Shown one piece after another: positions 26,914 to 34,341 of a DNA stretch of 64,000 bases. Position numbers and translations under genes: made by a program. Every line of letters begins with the position of its first letter. Positions within the stretch are counted from its first letter, which is position 1. Source of the stretch: Igneacidithiobacillus sp041146875 (GTDB lineage: Bacteria > Pseudomonadota > Gammaproteobacteria > Acidithiobacillales > Acidithiobacillaceae); assembly GCF_041146875.1 (NCBI RefSeq), contig NZ_JBFRXP010000013.1:23945-87944 (forward strand). The letters are read 5' to 3'. Under the pieces are notes generated by a model. That model worked only from the letters and a program-made list of their open reading frames with translations. It was not told the DNA's origin and did not search any database.

Positions 26914-28260
26914 ATGGCTGCTATCCTCGCGCTCCTGGGTCGACCCAATGTCGGCAAGTCAACACTATTCAACCGGCTTACCCGAAGTCGCGAGGCCTTG
27001 GTGGCAGACCTGCCGGGTTTCACCCGGGATCGACATTACGGCACGGCACGGCATCAGGATCGCGATTATCTCGTCATTGATACTGGCGGCTTTGAGCCGG
27101 AAGAGAAACAGGGACTGGTGGCAGCAATGGCTACTCAGACGCGCCAGGCCATTGCTGAGGCCGACGTCCTCTTGTTTCTGGTCGATGCCAAAGAAGGGCT
27201 CTCGGCACAGGATGACGAGATTGCTCGCGAATTGCGGCGCAGTGGCAAACCGGTTCTGCTCTTGGTCAACAAGATGGATGTACGCCATGCCGTCGCGGAG
27301 TTGCCGGAGTTTCACCGCCTCGGGCTCGGCGCCCCCATTACACTGTCTGCTGCCCACGGGCATGGTATGGATCAGCTTTGGTCGGCCATCAGTGACGCTG
27401 TTGGGCAAGAGCCGGAGGGGTCGGTCGCGTCCGAGGAGATGGAAGATGGGCCGGCGATAGCGGTTCTCGGGCGGCCTAATGTTGGCAAGTCTACTTTGGT
27501 CAATGCCATGCTTGGCGAAAAGCGGGTCATTGTTTTCGATCAACCGGGTACTACACGCGACAGTATCCGCATTCCCTACGAGCGCCAGGGGCGGCGTTAT
27601 GTGATGATCGATACTGCTGGAGTGCGGCGGCGCGCGCGTGTCGGGGAGGGCTTAGAGAAACTGACGGTACTCAAGACCCTGGCCGCTCTGCGCGAGGCCG
27701 ATGTCGTGCTGATGGTGATGGACGCGCATGCGGGAGTCAGTGATCAGGATGCGCATCTGGTGGGTGTAGCCGTCGAGCTCGGGCGCCCTATCGTTTTGGT
27801 GCTGAACAAATGGGACGGACTAGACGCACGCGAGCGTGACCGTATCAAAGCAGAATTGGAACGCCGCCTGGTGTTTTTGCGCTATGCACCGTTTCACAGT
27901 ATTTCGGCGTTGCACGGAAGTGGGGTAGGGGAGCTGTACCGCAGCATCGACAAATTGTGGAGAAATAGCCAGCGACATTTCTCCACCGGCGAACTCAACC
28001 GCATGCTGGAAGACGTTATTAATACGCACCAGCCCCCTCTCGTCGGGGGACGGCGCATCAAACTACGCTATTGCCATCAGGGTGGCACCCAGCCCATCAC
28101 TCTGGTCTTCCACGGCAATCAGCTCGACCGCTTGCCTGGTGCGTACAAGCGGTATCTGGAGACCGCCTTTCGCACGGCGCTGAAGCTCGATGGCGTACCT
28201 ATTCGTTTGGTCTTCCGCCAAGGGGAAAATCCCTATGCTCCCCAGGGAGCGCGCGCGTGA
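26914..28260 (+). CDS. der: Ribosome-associated GTPase Der (EngA)
   Basis: An essential 50S assembly GTPase with two tandem G domains. Walker A appears twice (GRPNVGKSTLFN and GRPNVGKSTLVN), with DTGG/DTAG G3 and NKMD/NKWD G4 motifs, and a KH-like C-terminal domain. The 448-residue length is typical. It begins 5 bp after bamB, and its stop overlaps the next start (GTGA). Confidence 0.97.
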   Translation: MAAILALLGRPNVGKSTLFNRLTRSREALVADLPGFTRDRHYGTARHQDRDYLVIDTGGFEPEEKQGLVAAMATQTRQAIAEADVLLFLVDAKEGLSAQDDEIARELRRSGKPVLLLVNKMDVRHAVAELPEFHRLGLGAPITLSAAHGHGMDQLWSAISDAVGQEPEGSVASEEMEDGPAIAVLGRPNVGKSTLVNAMLGEKRVIVFDQPGTTRDSIRIPYERQGRRYVMIDTAGVRRRARVGEGLEKLTVLKTLAALREADVVLMVMDAHAGVSDQDAHLVGVAVELGRPIVLVLNKWDGLDARERDRIKAELERRLVFLRYAPFHSISALHGSGVGELYRSIDKLWRNSQRHFSTGELNRMLEDVINTHQPPLVGGRRIKLRYCHQGGTQPITLVFHGNQLDRLPGAYKRYLETAFRTALKLDGVPIRLVFRQGENPYAPQGARA

Positions 28261-28667
28261 ATTTGGCGCAATCCTATCGCTGGTGGTTACCGACCTGGAT
28301 CATATACGCCGCCTACTTGTTGCAGCACTTTATGAATATTCTGCAATTGCCCGCTTGGCACTGGGGCCCGGCCGTTGCCTACGCGTTTTGGGCGGCACTG
28401 GCCTTGGGTGCCATCGCGCGCAGTTGGCCTACGCTCACGCCTTATGCTTGGCGACCGCTAGTGATTTTTCTTGGCGCGATCCTGTCGGGCATCGACGTGT
28501 TCACGGGGCCGGGACCGGCATCGGCACAGCGCATTGATACCTGGATGACTGCCCTCATCGGCATTGCGTTGGTCTCGATTTTAGCGCGTTTCGTGCCAAC
28601 GACATGGAGTAAGCTCTGGTTTGGGCAGGAGGTGAAACCTGGATCTCGTCCTTATTCGCCACGCTGA
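28257..28667 (+). CDS. Small integral membrane protein of unknown function
   Basis: A 136-residue protein with about four hydrophobic segments (around residues 10-28, 32-50, 60-78 and 93-112) and no recognised domain. The GTG start overlaps the der stop codon (GTGA at 28257-28260), which argues that the gene is real and coupled to der. Its 3' end carries the strong Shine-Dalgarno of sixA. I cannot assign a function. Confidence 0.72.
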   Translation: MNLAQSYRWWLPTWIIYAAYLLQHFMNILQLPAWHWGPAVAYAFWAALALGAIARSWPTLTPYAWRPLVIFLGAILSGIDVFTGPGPASAQRIDTWMTALIGIALVSILARFVPTTWSKLWFGQEVKPGSRPYSPR

Positions 28668-29139
28668 AGCAGAAGATCACAGTGCCGATGGGACTGATGC
28701 TGGACGTCGCCTAACCGCCCGTGGCGAGGCACAGGCGGCGACGGTGGCCCGCGCCCTGCGTAGTTTTGGGTTGCGCAATGCAGAAATTTGGTATAGCCCC
28801 AAGGAGCGTACGCGTCAGACCGCGGCAGCACTGCAGGCAGAATTGCATGCACCGGTCTATCAAGCACAGGATGCCCTGGCTACGGGCAATTTTGCTCTTT
28901 TGCAGTTCGCTTGGCAGGAATCGCACGCTGAACATGTGATTCTCGTTGGTCATCAACCGTTTCTTGGTGTTTGGATTGCAGAACTTGGCGGCCTGCATCT
29001 GCCGGTTGCCAAAGCGAGCGTGAGTTTCTTGCGTGAAAAATCTTCCAATGGGCACTTCCAGCTCCTTGGTTATTTTCGCGAAGAGCTTTTCCAGAATGTT
29101 TTCACGCTTGGGGACAATTCTGGCGGGAAATTATCCTGA
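28639..29139 (+). CDS. sixA: Phosphohistidine phosphatase SixA-like, apparent CTG start
   Basis: A histidine phosphatase of the SixA branch, about 166 residues. The catalytic RHG-type motif LVLIRHAEAE is encoded at 28645-28674, with a later histidine in LVGHQPF. The frame has a stop at 28633 and no ATG, GTG or TTG before the RHA motif, so the only sensible start is CTG at 28639. It lies 5 nt after a near-perfect AGGAGGT (28627-28633). A GTG start at 28744 would delete the catalytic motif. The gene overlaps the upstream membrane-protein gene by 29 bp. Confidence 0.85.
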   Translation: MDLVLIRHAEAEDHSADGTDAGRRLTARGEAQAATVARALRSFGLRNAEIWYSPKERTRQTAAALQAELHAPVYQAQDALATGNFALLQFAWQESHAEHVILVGHQPFLGVWIAELGGLHLPVAKASVSFLREKSSNGHFQLLGYFREELFQNVFTLGDNSGGKLS

Positions 29140-29305
29140 CGAAAGGATAGAGTAATCGTCCGAGATAATTTTGGCCGAACTCTTCCTGTTGTGGGTTTAC
29201 ATTTTCCAGTCAAGCTTTGGTAATCAGTATGCCTGCGCCTGGGTGGGCACGCTTGCATCTGTCTGACGAGGTCATGCGTATTCTAAAATAGTACGCGGAG
29301 ACGGG

Positions 29306-29887
29306 GTGACCATGGCAGTTTCCATCGTAGAACCTACGCAGAAATCTGCGAGCTATCCACGCGGGGCGCGCGTCTTGCATTTGGGGCTGGTATTGCTCTT
29401 CAGCTTTGAGTTGCTCAACTCGATTCTGGCCCTTTGGTTTCAGCATTTTTCCCTATTTCAATGGCACGTCTTGGCCGGCTTGGCCTTGTCAGCTTGGCTA
29501 ACTTTGTCCTGGGTTATTTACTGCGCAACCCCTTGGGGGCGTCGTTTACTCTATGTCTGGTACTGGCCGGGTAACCTTGTAGTCGTTTTCCGCGATCTAG
29601 GTCGCCTGTTGCGTGGCCAGCTACCCGGTCATGGTCCAGAGCCTGGGCTTTCGTCCTGGTGGCAGGGGATGTTCCTGTTACTTGTCAGTTGGGTGAATTA
29701 TGCCGGTCTCGGAGCGTGGATGACCATGCAGGGCTACCTGACTGTTCCCGGACTAACGCATATTGGCCTCAGCTCCATGCGTCTCGGTACGCCCATATTG
29801 TTGTACTTCTGGCTAGGGCATGTAGCAATGGCTTTTTACCACGCCTTGCGGCGCCAGCCTTTGTGGTCCATTTTTGTGATTTGGTAA
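29306..29887 (+). CDS. Cytochrome b561-like membrane protein
   Basis: A 193-residue protein with about four membrane helices. Histidines occur within or next to hydrophobic stretches (VLHLGLVLLF, WHVLAGL, THIGL, GHVAMAFYHAL), suggesting b-type haem ligands. It precedes the molybdopterin protein by 12 bp and would be its membrane electron partner, by analogy with MsrQ-MsrP. The start is GTG at 29306 or ATG at 29312, both served by GGAG at 29297. Confidence 0.75.
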   Translation: MTMAVSIVEPTQKSASYPRGARVLHLGLVLLFSFELLNSILALWFQHFSLFQWHVLAGLALSAWLTLSWVIYCATPWGRRLLYVWYWPGNLVVVFRDLGRLLRGQLPGHGPEPGLSSWWQGMFLLLVSWVNYAGLGAWMTMQGYLTVPGLTHIGLSSMRLGTPILLYFWLGHVAMAFYHALRRQPLWSIFVIW

Positions 29888-29899
29888 GGGAGAAAAGCA

Positions 29900-30535
29900 A
29901 TGCAAAGACGTGACTTTCTTCTCCGGAGTGCCGGCCTACTGAGTGGGGCAGCGAGCGGCTTGTTACTGCCAGCCTGGGCGCGCGCAGCTACCATCCCAAT
30001 CTTTCCCGAGTACTACACCTATACGGGCTTCTATCCGAAAATCGATCCGCAACTGTATCGCTTGCATTGCGGCGGTCTGATAGAAGAACCCAAGAGCTTT
30101 ACGCTCGCTGAGCTCTATAAGCGCAGTGCTCTCCCTGAAGTCCACACTTTCCATTGTGTGACGGGCTGGACGGTGGCTGACGTACATTGGCAGGGCATCT
30201 TACTGGCGGACTTTCTCAGTGATCTGCGGCCCAACGATGCGGCTCGTTATGTCGTCTTTCACAGTGCCGATGGTGTCTATGTCGACAGCCTAAGTATGGA
30301 GCAGGCGCGGGCGCCAGGGGTAATGCTCGCTACCCACATCTCTGGCCAGCCTCTTTTGCGCAAAGGCGGATACCCATTGCGTTTGCTAGTCCCGCAGATG
30401 TATGGCTACAAAAGTGTAAAGTGGGTTAATCGCATTGAGCTAGTTGCGAAAAGACCCGAGGGTACTTGGGAACGAGATGGGTATCCGAGCAACGCTTACA
30501 TCAAGAAAGGCTTCAGTTGGAGCGATCTTCTCTAG
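29900..30535 (+). CDS. Exported molybdopterin oxidoreductase, sulfite-oxidase fold
   Basis: A 211-residue protein with a Tat-type signal (QRRDFLLRSAG, then a hydrophobic stretch and an Ala-rich cleavage region near residue 30). The HCVTGW motif puts the molybdenum-ligand cysteine at residue 86, typical of SUOX-fold enzymes such as MsrP/YuiH. It is too short for the dimerisation domain of classical sulfite oxidase. With the upstream b561-like protein it forms a two-gene periplasmic redox module. The substrate is unknown: sulfite or another S-oxide is plausible in a sulfur oxidiser. Confidence 0.8.
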   Translation: MQRRDFLLRSAGLLSGAASGLLLPAWARAATIPIFPEYYTYTGFYPKIDPQLYRLHCGGLIEEPKSFTLAELYKRSALPEVHTFHCVTGWTVADVHWQGILLADFLSDLRPNDAARYVVFHSADGVYVDSLSMEQARAPGVMLATHISGQPLLRKGGYPLRLLVPQMYGYKSVKWVNRIELVAKRPEGTWERDGYPSNAYIKKGFSWSDLL

Positions 30536-30551
30536 TACTTTCTAAAGTACA

Positions 30552-30607
30552 ATGTCATAAAAGTGTCATAAAAGGTTCATGATACTGTCATGAACTTTCG
30601 GTATGAT
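30552..30607 (+). promoter_or_regulatory. Double Pho box and -10 of pstS
   Basis: Four 7-mers occur at exact 11-bp pitch: ATGTCAT (30552), GTGTCAT (30563), GGTTCAT (30574) and CTGTCAT (30585-30591). They form two PhoB boxes. A -10 hexamer, TATGAT, lies at 30602-30607, exactly 10 bp after the last repeat, the spacing of PhoB-activated promoters where the box replaces the -35. Expression of pstS should therefore rise under phosphate starvation. Confidence 0.88.
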
Positions 30608-30687
30608 GGCGCTCGCGTAGGGGTTTCAGATAGCGAAATTCTCTACTGTGCTTGAGTACACTCGATAACGCCATCTTCGGAGGTTTT

Positions 30688-31773
30688 ATGTTGCTAGGTT
30701 CCAAGAAGACTGTCGCCCGTGCCATGAAGGGTGCTGTTGCTGCTTCCCTCCTCGGTCTTGCCGCCGTTGCCGCTACACCCGCTGTTGCCGCTCCGCAAGT
30801 CAGCTTGCTGGAGACGGGTTCTACGCTGCTATACCCATTGTTCAACCTGTGGGTGCCGGTGTACACCAAGATGCATCCGAACGTGAAGATCACCACCCAG
30901 GGTACTGGCAGTGGCACGGGTATCGCCCAATCCATTTCTGGTGTAGCGCAAATCGGTGCCTCCGACGCGTATATGTCGGACGCGCAGGTGAAGATGCGCC
31001 CCATGCTCAACATTCCATTGGCCATCTCCATCCAGATGATCAACTACAATCTGCCGGGCCTGAACAAGCAGCACATCAAACTCTCTGGGCCGATTTTAGC
31101 GGGCATTTACTCCGGCAAAATCAGCAACTGGGACGCCCCGGAGATCGCGAAAATCAATCCTGGCGTCAAATTGCCCAATCACAAGATTATCCCCATCCAT
31201 CGTACTGATGGTTCTGGAGATACTTTTATTTTTACCACGTATCTGTCTGATACCGATGCAATGTGGTCGAAGAACATCGGTTACAGCACCACGGTCAGTT
31301 GGCCGACGGTGCAGGGTGGAATCGGTGCGGATGGCAACCCAGGTATGGTCGAAGCTCTGAAGTCTACCCCCTATGGCGTGGCCTACATTGGCATCAGTTG
31401 GAAAGCGCCGGTGGAGAAGGCTGGTTTAGGCATCGCCATGCTGCAGAACCGCGCTGGTAACTTTGTGTTGCCGACCGTAGAAAATGCCAAGGCTGCGGCG
31501 GGTGAAATGGTCAGCAAGACACCGGCCGATGAGCGCATCAGTCTGGTTTTCGCACCGGGCAAGAATGCCTACCCGATCATCAACTACGAGTATGCCATTG
31601 TGAAGAAGCAACAGCCCAATGCAGAAACTGCGACTGCCATGCGCGACTTCCTCAACTGGGCGTTGGATCCGAAGGGTGGCAATGCGCTGCACTTCATGGA
31701 AGCGGTGCATTTTGTTCCGCTACCTGCCAGTGCTGCGGAATTGTCCCGCAAGCAGGTTGCCGAGATTCAGTAA
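30688..31773 (+). CDS. pstS: Periplasmic phosphate-binding protein PstS
   Basis: The solute-binding protein of the high-affinity phosphate ABC importer, 361 residues with a Sec signal peptide ending near residue 35 (AVAA). Phosphate-loop motifs are visible: TGSTLLYPL at the N-terminus, GTGSGTGI, and HRTDGSGDTF. The ATG at 30688 follows GGAGG. An upstream ATG at 30652 would add a non-signal extension. The gene is preceded by a double Pho box. Confidence 0.96.
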   Translation: MLLGSKKTVARAMKGAVAASLLGLAAVAATPAVAAPQVSLLETGSTLLYPLFNLWVPVYTKMHPNVKITTQGTGSGTGIAQSISGVAQIGASDAYMSDAQVKMRPMLNIPLAISIQMINYNLPGLNKQHIKLSGPILAGIYSGKISNWDAPEIAKINPGVKLPNHKIIPIHRTDGSGDTFIFTTYLSDTDAMWSKNIGYSTTVSWPTVQGGIGADGNPGMVEALKSTPYGVAYIGISWKAPVEKAGLGIAMLQNRAGNFVLPTVENAKAAAGEMVSKTPADERISLVFAPGKNAYPIINYEYAIVKKQQPNAETATAMRDFLNWALDPKGGNALHFMEAVHFVPLPASAAELSRKQVAEIQ

Positions 31774-31798
31774 ATCGCCGGCATCAGGTGCTGGGCCC

Positions 31799-31819
31799 GT
31801 TTGGCGCCCGGCGCCAAAC
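31799..31819 (+). other. Perfect hairpin between pstS and pstC
   Basis: GTTTGGCG and CGCCAAAC enclose CCCGG. The palindrome is not followed by a T-run. A stem-loop here, 26 bp after pstS and 75 bp before pstC, is well placed to stabilise the pstS message so that the binding protein outnumbers the permease. Confidence 0.6.
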
Positions 31820-31893
31820 ATAATCAACGTCGCGGCCCTTTTTTCCAAAGTGCCGCGCGTTTATTATGATGCCTACTCCTACGGAGGGAGAGC

Positions 31894-32853
31894 ATGAAGG
31901 TTTCCGTCTTTCGTATCGGTTTGGTCGGTACGGCCAGTTTTTTGCCCCTGTCGCTTATAGCCCTTGTTGTCTTTCTTACGGCCTACTCCTGGCCTGCCAT
32001 TCACTACAACGGTCTACAATTCCTCTGGACTAACGATTGGAACCTTGGGAACCTTTACGGTAACCCCGTAGAAATTCATGGCCAGCAGGTCATGCCCGGG
32101 GCACGCTACGGAATTCGGTTTCTGGTGGTGGGCACTTTGGCTAGCTCCTTTTTGGCGTTGCTCTTTGCGTTGCCCATTGCCGTGGGTGCCGCCTATTTTC
32201 TGGTGGAGATGGTGCCCAAGTGGCTCTCTGGACCACTTGCTTTGCTGGTCGATTTGCTGGCTGCCATTCCCAGCGTGGTATTTGGGCTTTGGGGCTACGC
32301 ATTGCTGATTCCCTTCCTCGGTCAGACGGTCTACCCATGGATGACCCAACATATTGGTTTCATCCCGTATTTTGGCGGGAGTGCCGGCAGTGGCTATGGC
32401 TTGCTGACGACGGCTATCGTGCTGGCGTTTATGATTATTCCTCTCATCTCGGCAACGATGCGCGAAGGCATTAGCGCGATTGAGCCCTCGCTCAAGGAGG
32501 CGGGCTTGGGTTTGGGCCTCAACCGCCTGGAAGTGCTGTGGAACATCATCCTGCCCAAGCTCAAAACGACCTTGGTAGGTGTGTCGATTTTGGCCTTGGG
32601 ACGTGCTTTGGGCGAGACTATGGCAGTCGTTATGGTCAGTGGTAATGCTCTAAATTATTTGCCCAATAATATCTATACGCCGATCTCTACGATGGCCGCG
32701 TTTATTGTGTCGCAGTTAGAGAGCGCATTGCAGGATCCGACCAACATGGCGGTCGAAGCCCTGGCTGAAATCGCCCTGGTACTCCTCTTGCTGACGGTTA
32801 TCGTTAATGTTGTCGCGCGTATGATACTTTGGGGGGCGAAGGTACGGTCATGA
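31894..32853 (+). CDS. pstC: Phosphate ABC transporter permease PstC
   Basis: An inner-membrane subunit of 319 residues with about six membrane helices. The EAA loop is seen in EPSLKEAGLGLGLNRLEVLWNIILP-like sequence near residues 195-220. GGAGGGAG precedes the ATG. The stop overlaps pstA (ATGA). Confidence 0.95.
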   Translation: MKVSVFRIGLVGTASFLPLSLIALVVFLTAYSWPAIHYNGLQFLWTNDWNLGNLYGNPVEIHGQQVMPGARYGIRFLVVGTLASSFLALLFALPIAVGAAYFLVEMVPKWLSGPLALLVDLLAAIPSVVFGLWGYALLIPFLGQTVYPWMTQHIGFIPYFGGSAGSGYGLLTTAIVLAFMIIPLISATMREGISAIEPSLKEAGLGLGLNRLEVLWNIILPKLKTTLVGVSILALGRALGETMAVVMVSGNALNYLPNNIYTPISTMAAFIVSQLESALQDPTNMAVEALAEIALVLLLLTVIVNVVARMILWGAKVRS

Positions 32854-33764
32854 GTATTACCGATCTCACAACCACGATGACAACAAGCGCCAGCGACACC
32901 CATCGGCAGATCCGCGTTTCCTGGAAACGCCACCTCTTCCGTGCTAGTGGAATCGCCTTCGTCTGGTTTAGTTTTACGGTTGTAGCCATTGCCTTTCTGT
33001 CCATCATCCTGGATGTCTTCCTCAAAGCACTGCCCGGCCTGAAGTTAAGCCTGCTCACCGAAGTGAGTACGGGAATGGGCGGTGGCCTGAAAAACGCCAT
33101 CGAAGGCACTCTGGTGCTATCGCTTGGCTCGCTGCTCATTGCTGCCCCAGTTGGCATCGCCGCGGGGATCTATCTCTGCGAGTTTGGCAAAGGCATGGCG
33201 GGCAAATCGTTACGTTTTCTGTCGGACGTCCTCGTCGGTGTGCCTTCCATCGTGCTTGGTTATGTGGGATATATCACCATGGTAATATATCTCGGCTGGC
33301 AGTTTTCCGTCGCCGCTGGCATCATTACCCTGAGTATCATGCTCTTACCCTACATCGCTCGCACCACGGAGATGGCTCTGGGTAACATTCCTCAGGCGGT
33401 GCGCGAGGCGGGCTTTGGCATTGGTGCGGGTGAAGGGACGGTCATCCTTCGCATCCTTATGCCGGGGGCCATGCCCGCCGTGATGACCGGCCTCTTTTAC
33501 GCTCTGGCGTTATCAATGGGCGAGACCGCGCCGCTAATCTACACGGCAGGCTGGTCCAACTATATGTGGACTGGTCATTTTACCAATGAGCCAATTGGTT
33601 ACCTCACTTATGTCATCTGGACTTTCATCAATGAGCCGTTTGAAGAGGCCCACATATTGGCCTTCGCTGCTGCCTTTTTGATTACTATGGTGGTGCTGAG
33701 TTTGATCCTCTTTGGGCGCTGGTTGATGGTGCGGCAACTACGCAAACGCGGGGCATATCGTTAG
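32850..33764 (+). CDS. pstA: Phosphate ABC transporter permease PstA
   Basis: The second permease subunit, 304 residues from the ATG that overlaps the pstC stop. The EAA loop reads IPQAVREAGFGIGAGEGTVILRI. The gene ends 3 bp before the convergent maf stop, so the usual pstB and phoU do not follow and must lie elsewhere if the importer works. An ATP-hydrolysing PstB is required by the family mechanism. Confidence 0.95.
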   Translation: MSITDLTTTMTTSASDTHRQIRVSWKRHLFRASGIAFVWFSFTVVAIAFLSIILDVFLKALPGLKLSLLTEVSTGMGGGLKNAIEGTLVLSLGSLLIAAPVGIAAGIYLCEFGKGMAGKSLRFLSDVLVGVPSIVLGYVGYITMVIYLGWQFSVAAGIITLSIMLLPYIARTTEMALGNIPQAVREAGFGIGAGEGTVILRILMPGAMPAVMTGLFYALALSMGETAPLIYTAGWSNYMWTGHFTNEPIGYLTYVIWTFINEPFEEAHILAFAAAFLITMVVLSLILFGRWLMVRQLRKRGAYR

Positions 33765-33767
33765 ATC

Positions 33768-34340
33768 TCAGGGTAGAGAGAATCCTGCCGTGCGCAACAT
33801 GGCGGAGAGGCGAATCAGGGGGAGGCCGATAATGGCATTGGGATCCTCCCCCTCCATGCGTTCAATCAGGCAAATGCCCAGCCCCTCGGCGCGCAGACTA
33901 CCGGCGCAATCGAAGGGTTGTTCTTTGTCGATATAGCGGCGGATCTCGGCTTCGCTGAGGCTGCGCAAAACAACATGGTAGGAAACCAGTTCTACCTGCG
34001 CCATTCCCTTTGGTGCTAATAGGCAAAGGCCATTCAACAGCTCGACTGTTTTGCCCTGCATCGCCTGTAATTGGGTGAAGGCCTTTTCCCGAGAGCCGGA
34101 TTTGCCCAGTAGCACATTGCCACATCGAACCAACTGATCCGCACCAATTACCCAGGTTTGCTGGTGCTCATGCCACACCGCATATGCCTTTTCGTATGCC
34201 AAGCGTTTCACCAGGGCTTCCGGCTCCTCGTTTGCCTTCCGCGTTTCATCGATGGCGGGAGACTGCCAGGTAAAGGGCAGTCCGAGGCGAGCGAGGAGTT
34301 CCCGTCGATAAGGGCTGGATGAGGCCAGAATCAGTTGCAT
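33768..34340 (-). CDS. Maf-type nucleotide pyrophosphatase, YceF branch
   Basis: A Maf/HAM1 superfamily housecleaning enzyme. YceF-type members hydrolyse 7-methyl-GTP to its monophosphate. It has 190 residues. LILASSSPYRRELL, the GADQLV catalytic segment and the DPNAIIGLPL tail resemble E. coli YceF. The ATG at 34340 lies one base after the ppc stop codon, so the gene is coupled to ppc. A longer frame from 34376 would lie inside ppc. Confidence 0.9.
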   Translation of the reverse strand: MQLILASSSPYRRELLARLGLPFTWQSPAIDETRKANEEPEALVKRLAYEKAYAVWHEHQQTWVIGADQLVRCGNVLLGKSGSREKAFTQLQAMQGKTVELLNGLCLLAPKGMAQVELVSYHVVLRSLSEAEIRRYIDKEQPFDCAGSLRAEGLGICLIERMEGEDPNAIIGLPLIRLSAMLRTAGFSLP

Positions 34341-34341
34341 A

